A stretch of 64,000 bases of DNA from JAAYDS01 sp012729155 (GCA_036774405.1 DAIPBO010000013.1:24639-88638); one strand, 5' to 3'; numbered from the stretch's first letter, positions 1 through 8,203 are shown. Notes: generated by a model from the sequence alone, not told the origin. Numbers and translations are program-made.

Positions 1-126
1 ATGGAGCGGCATGGCATCATCCTGCGATACTTTGCCGGTACGGCGCTCCAGAACCATGTGCGCATCTCGGCGGGCACGCCCGCTCAGACCGATGCACTGC
101 TGACTGCGCTGCGCGAGTTGGCCTAA
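1..126 (+). CDS. hisC: Histidinol-phosphate aminotransferase, C-terminal end (partial)
   Basis: An open frame runs from the window edge to TAA at 124-126. The 41 visible residues contain RISAGTPAQTDALLTALREL, which resembles the C-terminal end of HisC-type class I/II aminotransferases (an RI-x-G-T-P-x-x-x-D-x-L-L-x-x-L pattern). HisC converts imidazole-acetol phosphate plus glutamate to histidinol phosphate. The ATG at position 1 is an internal codon and not a start, because the PLP-binding domain must lie upstream of the window. The stop is 15 bp before hisB and the pair heads a histidine gene cluster, which supports the call. With only the tail visible, another fold type I aminotransferase cannot be excluded from sequence alone, but the context makes hisC much the most likely. 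Confidence 0.8.
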   Translation: MERHGIILRYFAGTALQNHVRISAGTPAQTDALLTALRELA

Positions 127-141
127 GACCAGGAGGTGACG

Positions 142-729
142 ATGGCACGCCAGGCAGAGATCACCCGCAAGACCCGCGAGACCGAGGTGCGCATCAGCCT
201 AGAGCTGGATGGCAGCGGCATGGCCGATATCGACACCGGCGTGCCCTTTCTCGACCACATGCTCAACCATGTGGCACTGCACGGTTTGCTCGACCTGACG
301 GTGTATGCCCGTGGCGACGTGGAGGTGGACGACCATCACACCGTCGAGGATGTTGGCATTGTGCTGGGGCAGGCCCTGGCCCAGGCTGTCGGCGATAAGG
401 CAGGCCTGGCGCGCTATGGCAGCCAGATGGTGCCGATGGACGAGGCGCTGGCGCTGGTTGCGCTCGATTTTTCGGGGCGTTCGGTGCTGGCCTTTGATGC
501 CGCGCTGCCGGCGGCCAAAGTCGGCACCTTTGATACTGAGCTGGTGGCCGAGTTCTTGCGGGCGTTGGCACAGCATGCCGGTCTGACATTGCACGTGCGC
601 GTGTTGGCGGGCAGCAACACCCATCACATCATCGAGGCCATCTTCAAAGCGCTGGGGCGCGCCCTGGGGCAGGCGCTGGCTTTTGACGCGCGGCGCGCCA
701 CCGTGCCCTCAACCAAGGGGGTACTCTGA
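142..729 (+). CDS. hisB: Imidazoleglycerol-phosphate dehydratase
   Basis: HisB dehydrates imidazole glycerol phosphate to imidazole acetol phosphate in histidine synthesis. The 195-residue product has the usual monofunctional length, with no fused histidinol phosphatase. Metal-binding signatures are present in order: FLDHMLNH (36-43), DDHHTVED (63-70), and SNTHHIIEA in the C-terminal third. The protein ends in PSTKGVL, as HisB proteins usually do. An in-frame GTG at 136 would give a slightly longer form, but it overlaps the AGGAGG at 131-136. The ATG at 142 sits 5 nt behind that ribosome binding site and is the better start. It lies between hisC and hisH and is separated from hisH by 2 bp. 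Confidence 0.97.
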   Translation: MARQAEITRKTRETEVRISLELDGSGMADIDTGVPFLDHMLNHVALHGLLDLTVYARGDVEVDDHHTVEDVGIVLGQALAQAVGDKAGLARYGSQMVPMDEALALVALDFSGRSVLAFDAALPAAKVGTFDTELVAEFLRALAQHAGLTLHVRVLAGSNTHHIIEAIFKALGRALGQALAFDARRATVPSTKGVL

Positions 730-731
730 CA

Positions 732-1355
732 TTGCTCACGATCGTCGATTATGGAGTGGGCAATCTGCGTAGCGTCTACATGGCCTTTCGACGGCTGGGC
801 GTTGAGGCCAGGGTGACGGGCGCTGCCGCCGACCTCACAGGGGCCACGGCGGTGGTGTTGCCGGGGGTGGGCGCCTTTGGCGATTCCATCGCCAATCTGC
901 GCGCCTTGGGGCTCGAGGCGCCTCTGCGCGCCGTCATCGCCGATGGGCTGCCCTTCTTGGGCATCTGTGTGGGGCTGCAGCTGCTCTTTGAGGTGAGCGA
1001 GGAGTTGGGCGAGCATCGTGGCCTGGGGGTCATCCCAGGGCGTGTGCGCCGTTTTGAGGGCGGTCTGCCGGTGCCACACATGGGCTGGAACCAGATCGAC
1101 CAGGTGCAGGCCTCGCCCCTCTGGCAGGGCCTGCCAGACGGAAGCCACGCCTACTTTGTGCACTCGTTCTATGGCGCGCCCACCGAGCCCGGCTGGACGG
1201 CCGCCACCACTAACTATGGCGTCTCGTTCTGCTCGGCCGTAGCCCGCGGCAACCTCTTTGCGATCCAGTTCCACCCCGAAAAGAGCCAGGACACGGGCGA
1301 GACCATCCTGCGCAACTTTTTGCGGGTGGCCGGGATTGCCGGGAGCGCGGCATGA
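732..1355 (+). CDS. hisH: Imidazole glycerol phosphate synthase, glutaminase subunit
   Basis: HisH is the class I glutamine amidotransferase subunit that feeds ammonia to HisF, making IGP and AICAR from PRFAR. The 207-residue product begins with the family opening VDYGVGNLRS. It has the nucleophile elbow FLGICVGLQ (Cys79) and the His/Glu pair in IQFHPEKSQ near residue 180. The start is TTG at 732, two bases after the hisB stop, so translation is probably coupled. The stop overlaps the hisA start in an ATGA. The separate hisF gene lies one gene further down, with hisA between, a common bacterial order. Confidence 0.96.
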   Translation: MLTIVDYGVGNLRSVYMAFRRLGVEARVTGAAADLTGATAVVLPGVGAFGDSIANLRALGLEAPLRAVIADGLPFLGICVGLQLLFEVSEELGEHRGLGVIPGRVRRFEGGLPVPHMGWNQIDQVQASPLWQGLPDGSHAYFVHSFYGAPTEPGWTAATTNYGVSFCSAVARGNLFAIQFHPEKSQDTGETILRNFLRVAGIAGSAA

Positions 1356-2086
1356 TCATCTACCCTGCCATCGATCTGCGCCGTGGGCGCTGTGTGCGCC
1401 TGCAGCAGGGGGCCTTTGAGGCTGAGACGGTCTTTGCCGACGATCCGGTCGACGCCGCCCTGCGCTGGGCCAGCGAGGGCGCTCAGTGGCTGCACGTCGT
1501 CAATCTGGATGGCGCCATCGGCGCTCCATCGAGTGCTAACCTGGCTGCGCTAGAGCGCATCGTCGCAGCGGTAGAGATACCCGTGCAGTTTGGCGGCGGT
1601 GTGCGCACAGCCGATGATGCGGTCAACTTGCTGGCCCGGGGCGTTTCGCGGGTGATCATCGGCAGCGTGGCGGTCACCAACCCTGAGGTGGTGCGCGCCG
1701 CTATCGACGCCTGTGGCGCCGAAGCGGTGGCGGTGGGCATTGATGCGCGCGACGGCCGCGTGGCCATCCATGGTTGGGCCGAGACCTCGACGCGTGACGC
1801 GGTCGATCTGGCCACCGAGATGGCGGCTCTGGGCGTGCAGCGCATTGTACACACCGACGTAAAGCGCGATGGCATGTTGACGGGCGCCAACATCGCCGCC
1901 TGCCAGCGCATGGCGCGCGCGGCGGGCGTAGGTGTGATCGCTTCGGGCGGCGTGGCGAACCTCGACGATGTGCGCGCCGCCTGTGCCGCCGCGGCGCAGG
2001 GGGTTCAAGGGTTAATCATCGGCATGGCGCTCTACCGGGGAGCCATCTCCCTGACAGAGGCGCTGCGCCTGACACAAGGAGAGTAG
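1352..2086 (+). CDS. hisA: ProFAR isomerase (phosphoribosylformimino-AICAR-P isomerase)
   Basis: HisA is a (beta/alpha)8 isomerase that converts ProFAR to PRFAR by an Amadori rearrangement. The 244-residue protein has the catalytic Asp8 in YPAIDLRRGRCVRL and the second catalytic Asp in VGIDARDG near residue 129. The two phosphate-binding loops are visible as FGGGVRT and IASGGV. It is very similar in layout to the neighbouring HisF; HisA is distinguished by the YPAIDL opening against CLDVKDG in HisF. The ATG overlaps the hisH stop by 4 bp. In some Actinobacteria HisA also acts as PriA in tryptophan synthesis; nothing here decides that. Confidence 0.96.
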   Translation: MIIYPAIDLRRGRCVRLQQGAFEAETVFADDPVDAALRWASEGAQWLHVVNLDGAIGAPSSANLAALERIVAAVEIPVQFGGGVRTADDAVNLLARGVSRVIIGSVAVTNPEVVRAAIDACGAEAVAVGIDARDGRVAIHGWAETSTRDAVDLATEMAALGVQRIVHTDVKRDGMLTGANIAACQRMARAAGVGVIASGGVANLDDVRAACAAAAQGVQGLIIGMALYRGAISLTEALRLTQGE

Positions 2087-2087
2087 C

Positions 2088-2846
2088 ATGCTGGCCAAGC
2101 GGATTATCCCCTGTCTCGATGTCAAGGATGGTCGTGTGGTCAAGGGCGTCAACTTTGTCGAGCTGCGCGATGCCGGCGACCCCGTGGAGCACGCGGCCGT
2201 GTACAGCCGCGAGCGCGCTGATGAGCTGGTGTTCCTCGATATCACCGCCTCGCACGAGAGCCGCGATATCGTCATCGACATGGTGCGCCGTGTGGCCGAC
2301 ACCATCAATATCCCCTTTACCGTGGGCGGCGGCCTGCGCACCGTCGAAGACCTGCGCTCCGTGCTGCTGGCGGGCGCCGACAAGACCTCGATCAACAGCT
2401 CGGCTGTGCGTACGCCCGACCTGATTACCGAGGGCGCCAAGCGCTTTGGCGCACAGTGTATGGTGGTGGCCATCGACGCCCGGCGTCGCCTCGAGGGCGG
2501 CTGGGAAGTGCTCATCAATGGCGGCCGTGAGGCCACAGGCCTGGACGCCGTGGCCTGGGCCCAAGAGGTCGAGCAGCGTGGCGCTGGCGAGATTCTGCTG
2601 ACCAGCATGGATTGCGACGGCACTAAGGATGGCTATGACATCGCCCTCACGCGTGCTGTGGCCGATGCCGTCTCCATCCCGGTCATCGCCTCGGGCGGCG
2701 CGGGCAAACTCGAGCACTTTTACGACGCCCTGACAGCAGGGGGGGCCAGCGCCGCGCTGGCTGCCTCGCTCTTTCATTTCCGCGAGCTGACGGTGGACGA
2801 CGTCAAGGCCTATCTGGCCGAGCACGGCGTGCCGGTGAGACGCTGA
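2088..2846 (+). CDS. hisF: Imidazole glycerol phosphate synthase, cyclase subunit
   Basis: HisF is the cyclase half of IGP synthase and works as a heterodimer with HisH. The 252-residue TIM barrel carries the catalytic pair Asp11 (IIPCLDVKDG) and Asp130 (MVVAIDARR). The phosphate loops are VGGGLRT (79-85) and ASGGAGK, and the C-terminal end is of family length. The ATG is one base after the hisA stop and is preceded by ACAAGGAGAG. It is followed 2 bp later by hisI. Confidence 0.97.
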   Translation: MLAKRIIPCLDVKDGRVVKGVNFVELRDAGDPVEHAAVYSRERADELVFLDITASHESRDIVIDMVRRVADTINIPFTVGGGLRTVEDLRSVLLAGADKTSINSSAVRTPDLITEGAKRFGAQCMVVAIDARRRLEGGWEVLINGGREATGLDAVAWAQEVEQRGAGEILLTSMDCDGTKDGYDIALTRAVADAVSIPVIASGGAGKLEHFYDALTAGGASAALAASLFHFRELTVDDVKAYLAEHGVPVRR

Positions 2847-2848
2847 CG

Positions 2849-3202
2849 ATGGCCATGGCACAGACGGCGCCCGTGGATGCCGTTCGCTGGGATGATCGCG
2901 GCCTGGCGCCCGCTATCGTACAAGATGCAGCTACGGGCCAGGTGCTCATGCTGGCCTACGTCAACTGCGAGTCGCTGCGCTTGAGCCTGGCCTCGGGCGA
3001 GACCTGGTTCTACAGCCGGTCGCGGCAGCGGCTCTGGCACAAGGGCGAGACCAGCGGCAACGTGCAGCGTATTGTCAGCGCTTGTCTCGATTGCGACGGC
3101 GATGCCGTGCTCTTTCGCGTCGAGCCGGCCGGCCCCGCCTGTCATACCGGTGCGACATCCTGTTTCTTCCAACAGCTCATCAGCGACGAGGAGACGCCAT
3201 GA
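2849..3202 (+). CDS. hisI: Phosphoribosyl-AMP cyclohydrolase
   Basis: HisI hydrolyses the purine ring of PR-AMP to ProFAR. The 117-residue protein is the stand-alone cyclohydrolase. It shows the early TGQVLMLAYVN segment, the SRSRQRLWHKGETSGN segment, the Mg-binding DCDGDA, and the zinc cysteines of the C-terminal half (LDCDGD, PACHTGATSCFF). HisE is a separate gene, not fused as in enterobacteria. The first two codons (ATG GCC ATG) give two equivalent starts. The stop overlaps the hisE ATG. Confidence 0.95.
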   Translation: MAMAQTAPVDAVRWDDRGLAPAIVQDAATGQVLMLAYVNCESLRLSLASGETWFYSRSRQRLWHKGETSGNVQRIVSACLDCDGDAVLFRVEPAGPACHTGATSCFFQQLISDEETP

Positions 3203-3480
3203 GTGACGTGCTACAGGCCCTACAGGCAACCATCGATGAGCGCCGCGACCATCCGCGCGAAGGGTCATACACCTGCCGGCTGTTGGCCGAGGGGCGTTCG
3301 CGCGTGCTGCAAAAGGTGGGCGAAGAAGCCGTCGAAGTGGTGCTGGCCGGCGCAATGGCCGACGATGGCCAGTTCATCTACGAAAGCGCCGACCTGGTCT
3401 ACCACCTGATGGTGGCACTGGCCGAGCGGGGGCTGGGTTGGCAAGATATCGAGGCCGAGCTGAAGAGGCGCTTTCGCTGA
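3199..3480 (+). CDS. hisE: Phosphoribosyl-ATP pyrophosphatase
   Basis: HisE removes pyrophosphate from PR-ATP, the second step of histidine synthesis. The 93-residue all-helical protein contains SYTCRLLAEGRSRVLQKVGE and the MazG-like metal motif KVGEEAVEVVLA followed by ESADLVYHLMV. The frame is open further upstream, but that stretch overlaps hisI. The ATG at 3199 forms an ATGA junction with the hisI stop and gives the normal family length, so I place the start there. Confidence 0.95.
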   Translation: MSDVLQALQATIDERRDHPREGSYTCRLLAEGRSRVLQKVGEEAVEVVLAGAMADDGQFIYESADLVYHLMVALAERGLGWQDIEAELKRRFR

Positions 3481-3495
3481 GCTGTGAGAGGGGCC

Positions 3496-4182
3496 ATGAC
3501 GCAGCAAGCCATTGACGCCAGCCGCTATGATGCCATCCTGTTCGACCTCGACGGCACGCTGATCGAGACCGACAACCGTTGGGCCGAGCAGCTGGCTCAG
3601 CGGCTGCAGTGGGTCAAGCGCCTGCACCGCGGCGCCGACATCGAGGCGCTCTCTCACATGTTGGTGATGAGCATCGAGACGCCCGGCAACTATGCCGTGG
3701 CGTTGCTCGAGCGGCTAGGGCTGGCCAGATATCTCAGTGGCATCGGCGACCGGATCCGCCGTTCCAAGGGCCTGGCCACGCGCGATGGGCATGAGATCGT
3801 ATCAGGCACTCTCGAACTGCTGCAAGCGCTGCAACCGCGTTTTCAGCTCGCTGTGGTCACCACCCGCGCGCGGCCCGAGGCCCTGGCCTTTGTGGCCGGG
3901 CTGGGTATAGACCACTTTTTCCCCGTGGTCATCACCCGGCAAGATGTGCTGCGTATGAAACCACACCCCGAACCCTTGCTCAAGGCCGCAGCGCAGCTGG
4001 GCGTCAGCTCGACACGCTGCATCATGGTGGGAGACACCACCATGGACATGCGCTCGGCACGCCGGGCGGGCGCGCTGGCGGTGGGGGTGCTGTCGGGCTT
4101 TGGCACGCGAGGCGAACTCGAGCGCAGTGGCGCGGAGATCATCCTAGACAGAGCGGCCGATCTCGCTGCGCTGCTACGCTAG
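3496..4182 (+). CDS. HAD-family phosphatase (phosphoglycolate phosphatase-like)
   Basis: This 228-residue soluble protein has all four haloacid dehalogenase motifs in canonical order: FDLDGT (Asp17/Asp19), VVTTRAR, the Lys in RMKPHPEP, and MVGDTTMDMRSARRAG. A helical cap lies between motifs I and II, as in the phosphoglycolate phosphatase/PpaX subgroup. It follows hisE by only a few bases and may be co-transcribed. Some organisms recruit HAD enzymes as histidinol-phosphate phosphatase, which the visible cluster lacks, so that role is possible but unproven. A GTG at 3484 is an alternative start. I chose the ATG at 3496 because a GAGAGGGG stretch lies just upstream. Its 3' end overlaps the convergent def gene by 4 bp. 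Confidence 0.85.
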   Translation: MTQQAIDASRYDAILFDLDGTLIETDNRWAEQLAQRLQWVKRLHRGADIEALSHMLVMSIETPGNYAVALLERLGLARYLSGIGDRIRRSKGLATRDGHEIVSGTLELLQALQPRFQLAVVTTRARPEALAFVAGLGIDHFFPVVITRQDVLRMKPHPEPLLKAAAQLGVSSTRCIMVGDTTMDMRSARRAGALAVGVLSGFGTRGELERSGAEIILDRAADLAALLR

Positions 4183-4706
4183 TCGACGATCTCTTCCTCT
4201 TTACCGACCTCGACGCGATAGAGCTTGTCAGGGCTCTCGAGACGATCCAGATAGAGGATGCCGTCGAGGTGGTCATACTCGTGCTGAAAAGCTTGCGCCA
4301 GCAGGTCGTACCCTTTGTAGCGCACCGGTTTGCCGTTGACGTCTTGTCCCTTGATCAGCACCTCGGTGGCGCGCACCACCGAGCCATGGTAGCCGGGCAC
4401 GCTGAGGCAACCTTCGTCCATCTCTTCAGCGCCGCGCGCACGGACAATCTCGGGGTTCACCAGCACATAGCGCCTGCCAGGCTCGACTTCACGGCCTTCC
4501 TCGTCAACCTCAGCGGGCATCTCGATGACAAAGACGCGCTGCAGTACGCCGATCTGCGGCGCCGCCAGGCCCAGGCCATGGGCCGCATGCATCGAGTCGA
4601 ACATGTCGTCTACCAGTCGGCGCAGATCATCGCCAAAGCGCGACACCTTTTTCGATCTTTGCCTGAGCAGCGGGTCTTCCATTGTAACGATCGGCCTAAC
4701 AGCCAT
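4179..4706 (-). CDS. def: Peptide deformylase
   Basis: Peptide deformylase removes the formyl group from the initiator methionine of new proteins, using a bound metal. The 175-residue protein has all three motifs: GLGLAAPQ (44-51), EGCLS (98-102, metal ligand Cys100) and HEYDH (142-146, two His ligands and catalytic Glu143). A TTG 15 bp further upstream is in frame, but its bases are part of GGAGG. The ATG at 4706 is 8 nt behind that site and is the better start. The gene is divergent from the T-box/trpB unit and convergent with the HAD gene. Confidence 0.97.
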   Translation of the reverse strand: MAVRPIVTMEDPLLRQRSKKVSRFGDDLRRLVDDMFDSMHAAHGLGLAAPQIGVLQRVFVIEMPAEVDEEGREVEPGRRYVLVNPEIVRARGAEEMDEGCLSVPGYHGSVVRATEVLIKGQDVNGKPVRYKGYDLLAQAFQHEYDHLDGILYLDRLESPDKLYRVEVGKEEEIVD

Positions 4707-4806
4707 GGAGCAAGCCTCCAAGAATTGTTGAACGATTCTCTCATGATTCTAGCCGGGCAGAGCGCCCTGTCAAACAGAGGCCGCCTTACCGCCCGCAGGA
4801 TTCTAC

Positions 4807-4835
4807 TTGACACGGCTCCCGTCAGGCGATATACT
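4807..4835 (+). promoter_or_regulatory. Sigma70-type promoter of the T-box/trpB unit
   Basis: TTGACA at 4807-4812 and TATACT at 4830-4835 are separated by 17 bp. Transcription would start near 4842, just before the T-box Stem I. Confidence 0.85.
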
Positions 4836-4844
4836 GTAGCCAAT

Positions 4845-5180
4845 CGAAACGCAAAAGCGTCGATCGGGAAGAGTATCCGCCACAGCGGGATGCAGAGAGC
4901 CGGGGGTCGGTGAGAGCCCGGTATCAGCGCCGGCGGTGAATGGGCCCGGGAGCTGTGCCACCGAATCATAGTAGGTGGCAACGGAGTCGCCACCGTTATC
5001 AGGGCAGAGGGTATCGGGCGTGCAGTGTCATGCACCAGTCCTGTACCTGCAGAGTGAGGCTGGCCCAAGATTCCCCGCCATCACGGCGGGGTTTTCTGTT
5101 TCTGGGCCGGGCTAAATAGGGTGGCACCACGGGAGCAACAGGCCCTCGTCCCTTTTGGGGATGAGGGCCTGTTTTGTCTT
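4845..5180 (+). promoter_or_regulatory. Tryptophan T-box riboswitch leader
   Basis: This leader senses uncharged tRNA and controls transcription termination ahead of trpB. The Stem I landmarks are AGTA at 4872-4875, the AGAGAGCC/GTGAGAGCC arms around 4895-4918, and GTGAA at 4936-4940 followed by the specifier TGG at 4941-4943, the Trp codon. The T-box core AGGGTGGCACC lies at 5118-5128. Its bulge TGGC (5122-5125) would pair with an NCCA end whose discriminator base is G, as in bacterial tRNA-Trp. So the codon and the discriminator readings agree. A GC-rich hairpin at 5073-5091 is probably Stem III. The terminator hairpin is at 5139-5171. The inference is that trpB is expressed when charged tRNA-Trp is scarce. 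Confidence 0.93.
5139..5177 (+). terminator. T-box intrinsic terminator
   Basis: CAGGCCCTC (5139-5147) pairs with GAGGGCCTG (5163-5171), extended inward by a GTCCC/GGGGAT arm, and is followed by TTTTGTCTT. The 5' arm can alternatively pair with the T-box region to form the antiterminator. Confidence 0.9.
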
Positions 5181-5266
5181 CTGGCGTGGTATGAGGAGGT
5201 GGATCAGGCGGGAGCGATGTGGCCAAGGTCGTCTAGCTCGACTTGTCATAGCAAAGGAGAAGCATC

Positions 5267-6625
5267 ATGCAAACGCAGTTCAACCTGACGCAGAACGACA
5301 TTCCCAAACAGTGGTACAACATCCAGGCAGACCTGCCGCAGCCACTGCCGCCCACACTGCATCCGCTAACGATGCAGCCAGCAGGGCCCGCCGATATGGA
5401 GCCACTCTTTCCCATGGAGTTGATCCTGCAAGAGGTCAGCCAGGAGCGCTACATTGACATCCCATCCGAGGTGCGCGATATCTATGCCCTCTACCGGCCC
5501 ACGCCGCTGATGCGGGCCGTGCGCCTCGAAAAGGCCCTGGGCACCCCTGCCAAGATCTTTTACAAGTATGAGGGTGCCAGCCCCTGTGGCAGTCACAAGG
5601 CCAACACCGCCATCGCCCAGGCCTTTTTTAACAAGGCGGCGGGCATCACCAAGCTCAGCACCGAGACGGGCGCCGGCCAGTGGGGCTCGGCCCTGGCCAT
5701 GGCCACGCGCTTTTTCGATATGGAGTGCAAGGTCTATATGGTGCGGGTGAGCTACGAACAAAAACCCTACCGCCGGTCGGTGATGCAGCTCTTTGGCGCC
5801 TCGGTGACGCCGAGCCCCAGCAACGAGACCGAGTCGGGCCGCGGCATTCTGGCCAGCGACCCCGACTGCCCCGGCACCCTGGGCATGGCCATCAGCGAGG
5901 CTTGTGAAGTGGCCATCAAGAACGTCGACACCAAGTACTCGCTGGGCAGCGTGTTGAACCATGTGTTGATGCACCAGACGGTCATTGGCGAAGAGACGCT
6001 CATGCAGCTCGACATGGCTGGCGTCGAGGCCGACGTGGTGATCGGTTGCGTGGGCGGCGGCTCTAACTTTGGCGGCATTGCCCTGCCGTTCCTGCGTAAC
6101 AACCTGCGCGATGGCGCCAAGACGCGATTGGTGGGCGTCGAGCCAATGGCCTGCCCCACGATGACCAAGGGCCTCTACGCTTTTGACTATGGCGACACCG
6201 CCAAGATGGCGCCCATCGTCAAGATGCACACGCTCGGTCACGACTTTGTGCCGCCCCGCATCCATGCCGGTGGCCTGCGCTACCACGGCGTGGCGCCCAT
6301 CCTGGCGCTGGGCCACCACCTCGGTTTGATCGACGCCATCGCCGTGCACCAGGTGCCCACCTTTGAGGCCGCGGCGCTGTTTGCACACTCTGAGGGCATT
6401 ATCCCCGCGCCCGAGTCGGCCCACGCCATCCGCGCCGCCATCGACGAGGCGCTTGACGCCAAGGCCAAAGAGGAAGAGCGTGTTATCGTCTTTAACCTCA
6501 GCGGCCACGGCTTTCTCGATCTGGGCTCGTATGACGCCTACTTGGGTGGCAGGCTTGAGGACTATGCCTATCCTGAGGAGTTGATCCGGACCTCGCTGCA
6601 AAAGCTGCCGCAGGTCACTCTGTAG
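5267..6625 (+). CDS. trpB: Tryptophan synthase beta chain, TrpB2 type
   Basis: This PLP enzyme condenses indole with serine to make tryptophan. The 452-residue length and a long N-terminal extension before the core (RPTPLMRAVRLE, 77-88) place it in the TrpB2 (TrpB-like) class, not the shorter TrpB1. The PLP lysine is Lys111 in CGSHKANT. ETGAGQWG (133-140) and the glycine-rich phosphate cradle GCVGGGSNFGG are intact. TrpB2 enzymes often lack a stable alpha-subunit contact, and no trpA is adjacent. The ATG is preceded by AAAGGAGAAG. It is the only gene between the Trp T-box and the convergent folC, so it appears to be a single-gene regulon. It may serve indole salvage or main synthesis; the window does not decide. 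Confidence 0.93.
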   Translation: MQTQFNLTQNDIPKQWYNIQADLPQPLPPTLHPLTMQPAGPADMEPLFPMELILQEVSQERYIDIPSEVRDIYALYRPTPLMRAVRLEKALGTPAKIFYKYEGASPCGSHKANTAIAQAFFNKAAGITKLSTETGAGQWGSALAMATRFFDMECKVYMVRVSYEQKPYRRSVMQLFGASVTPSPSNETESGRGILASDPDCPGTLGMAISEACEVAIKNVDTKYSLGSVLNHVLMHQTVIGEETLMQLDMAGVEADVVIGCVGGGSNFGGIALPFLRNNLRDGAKTRLVGVEPMACPTMTKGLYAFDYGDTAKMAPIVKMHTLGHDFVPPRIHAGGLRYHGVAPILALGHHLGLIDAIAVHQVPTFEAAALFAHSEGIIPAPESAHAIRAAIDEALDAKAKEEERVIVFNLSGHGFLDLGSYDAYLGGRLEDYAYPEELIRTSLQKLPQVTL

Positions 6626-6635
6626 AGATGCACAT

Positions 6636-6664
6636 CGCCGGGGCGAGCCATGCTCGCCCCGGCG
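6636..6664. terminator. Bidirectional stem-loop between trpB and folC
   Basis: A perfect 12-bp inverted repeat (6636-6647 with 6653-6664) has a 5-base loop and lies between two convergent stops. There is no long T tract on either side, so termination strength is uncertain. Confidence 0.55.
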
Positions 6665-6670
6665 CCAACG

Positions 6671-8032
6671 CTAGTAGCAGTCGGGCGGATCGCTGGGCGG
6701 CTCTGGTAGCCCGCTGAGGCGCATCCAGGCTCGGCGTGCCTCGGCCACCACAAACAGCGAGCCCGTGGCCAGTACCAGGCCGTTGGGGCTGGCCTCGTGC
6801 AGGGCCAGCGAGAGCGCCTGGGCGACGCTCTCGCCGGCGTAGGCTGTGATGCCCAGGCTATGAGCGGCCTCGGCCAACTCGTCCACGTCGGCCGCCTTGG
6901 GGTGGTTGGCGCGCACCAGGTGCAGCGCGCTCACATGCTCGGCCAGCACACCCAGCAGTTCGGCGGGCACGTGGCCGCGCCCCGCCCCGAACACCACGCC
7001 GGGTCGCTGGCCGGGGAACTCGGCCTCGATGGTGCGCACCAGCTTTGCCATCGAGTCGACGTTGTGAGCGCCATCGACCACCAGCGTGGGGTCGCGCTGG
7101 AGCACCTCAAAGCGCCCTGGCCAGCGCACGCTGGCAATGCCAGCGACGATCTCGTCGCGGCTGATGCACAGTCCCTGGTCGCGTAGCACCTCGAGGGCCA
7201 TGACGGCGTTAACGGCGTTCTCGAGCTGATGGTCGCCCACCAGCGGCACCGTCAGCGACGGATACTCGGGCTGCTCGCGGTTGCCCGCGCGGTGCAGGCA
7301 CAGGCCGCGCGGCGCCACGTTCGCTGGCAGACGCTGCCAGTGCCAGTCTCTCCCGCTCAGGGTGAGCGGCGCGCCGCGCTCGGCCGCCACTTGTGCAATC
7401 ACCGCCAGCGCCTCGGGCTGTTGTGGCGCCGAGACGACGGGCACGGCCGGCTTGATGATGCCCGCCTTTTCGCCAGCGATCTGCGCCACCGTCGAACCCA
7501 GAATGGCCATGTGATCGAGGCTGATCGACGTGATCACCGCCACTCGCGGCTGCAAGATGTTGGTCGCATCGAGGCGGCCGCCCATGCCCACTTCAAAGAC
7601 GGCCCAGTCGACGCCGGCCTCGGCGAAATAGTGCATGGCCAACGCCGTGATGATCTCAAAGACAGTCACCTCTGGGCGCGCATCGAGCACTGGCGCCATC
7701 TGCCACATCAAACGCGCCAGGTCTTGCTCGGTGATGGGCTCACCGTCCACCTGTATGCGCTCGCGAAAGGTGTGCAGGTGCGGCGAGGTGTACATGCCCG
7801 TGCGCAGGCCGGCCGCGCGCAGCGCCGACGCGATCATGGCCGTGGTCGACCCCTTGCCCTTGGTTCCGGCCACATGCACGCTGGCGTAGCGCTGTTGAGG
7901 GTCGCCCAGGGCGTTCAGCAGCTCATGAACGCGCTCCAAACGCCAGATGCGTTCCGAATAGGGTGGCCGGTCGCCACGCTCGATGTCGGTGCGTCGAAAG
8001 ATCTGCCGCAACGCCTGCTCGTAGGTGAACAT
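6671..8032 (-). CDS. folC: Dihydrofolate synthase / folylpolyglutamate synthase
   Basis: FolC is a Mur-ligase-family enzyme that adds glutamate to dihydropteroate and to folates. The 453-residue protein begins with YSERIWRLERVHELLNALG, then the P-loop VAGTKGKGST near residue 54, the TSPHLHTFRERI segment, the carbamylated-Lys region MGGRLDATN, and SLDHMAILGSTVAQIAGEKAG. The C-terminal ligase domain has the DGAHN motif. A promoter with TTGCCG and TAGAAT separated by 16 bp can be drawn at 8089-8062 on this strand. It stands alone and converges on trpB. Confidence 0.95.
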   Translation of the reverse strand: MFTYEQALRQIFRRTDIERGDRPPYSERIWRLERVHELLNALGDPQQRYASVHVAGTKGKGSTTAMIASALRAAGLRTGMYTSPHLHTFRERIQVDGEPITEQDLARLMWQMAPVLDARPEVTVFEIITALAMHYFAEAGVDWAVFEVGMGGRLDATNILQPRVAVITSISLDHMAILGSTVAQIAGEKAGIIKPAVPVVSAPQQPEALAVIAQVAAERGAPLTLSGRDWHWQRLPANVAPRGLCLHRAGNREQPEYPSLTVPLVGDHQLENAVNAVMALEVLRDQGLCISRDEIVAGIASVRWPGRFEVLQRDPTLVVDGAHNVDSMAKLVRTIEAEFPGQRPGVVFGAGRGHVPAELLGVLAEHVSALHLVRANHPKAADVDELAEAAHSLGITAYAGESVAQALSLALHEASPNGLVLATGSLFVVAEARRAWMRLSGLPEPPSDPPDCY

Positions 8033-8061
8033 CGCGCCTCACTGTCACTCTGATGTGCAGC

Positions 8062-8089
8062 ATTCTAGTCTTGACGCCTGGAGCGGCAA
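8062..8089 (-). promoter_or_regulatory. Putative folC promoter
   Basis: On the minus strand TTGCCG (8089-8084) and TAGAAT (8067-8062) are separated by 16 bp, about 30 bp ahead of the folC ATG. Confidence 0.5.
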
Positions 8090-8127
8090 AGGGATGCCCC
8101 ACAAGTGAGACGGCTTGGAACGGCCAG

Positions 8128-8156
8128 TTGACGCTCTTGCCCGCCATGGTTACACT
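8128..8156 (+). promoter_or_regulatory. Putative promoter of the FlgD-Ig lipoprotein operon
   Basis: TTGACG (8128-8133) and TACACT (8151-8156) have a 17-bp spacer and lie about 50 bp before the ATG at 8204. Confidence 0.65.
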
Positions 8157-8203
8157 CGCCCATGCCAGTCTATTGTAGAGTCTGTGCTGCATCAGGAGGT
8201 TTT

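Noticed and set aside
5073..5091. Separate terminator inside the T-box leader
   Set aside because: The GC hairpin with a T-rich tail is better explained as Stem III of the T-box; the canonical terminator lies after the T-box core.
5366..6601. Long open frame (411 codons) antisense to trpB
   Set aside because: It mirrors the codon pattern of the TrpB2 gene, has no family motifs and no ribosome binding site; it is a GC-rich shadow.
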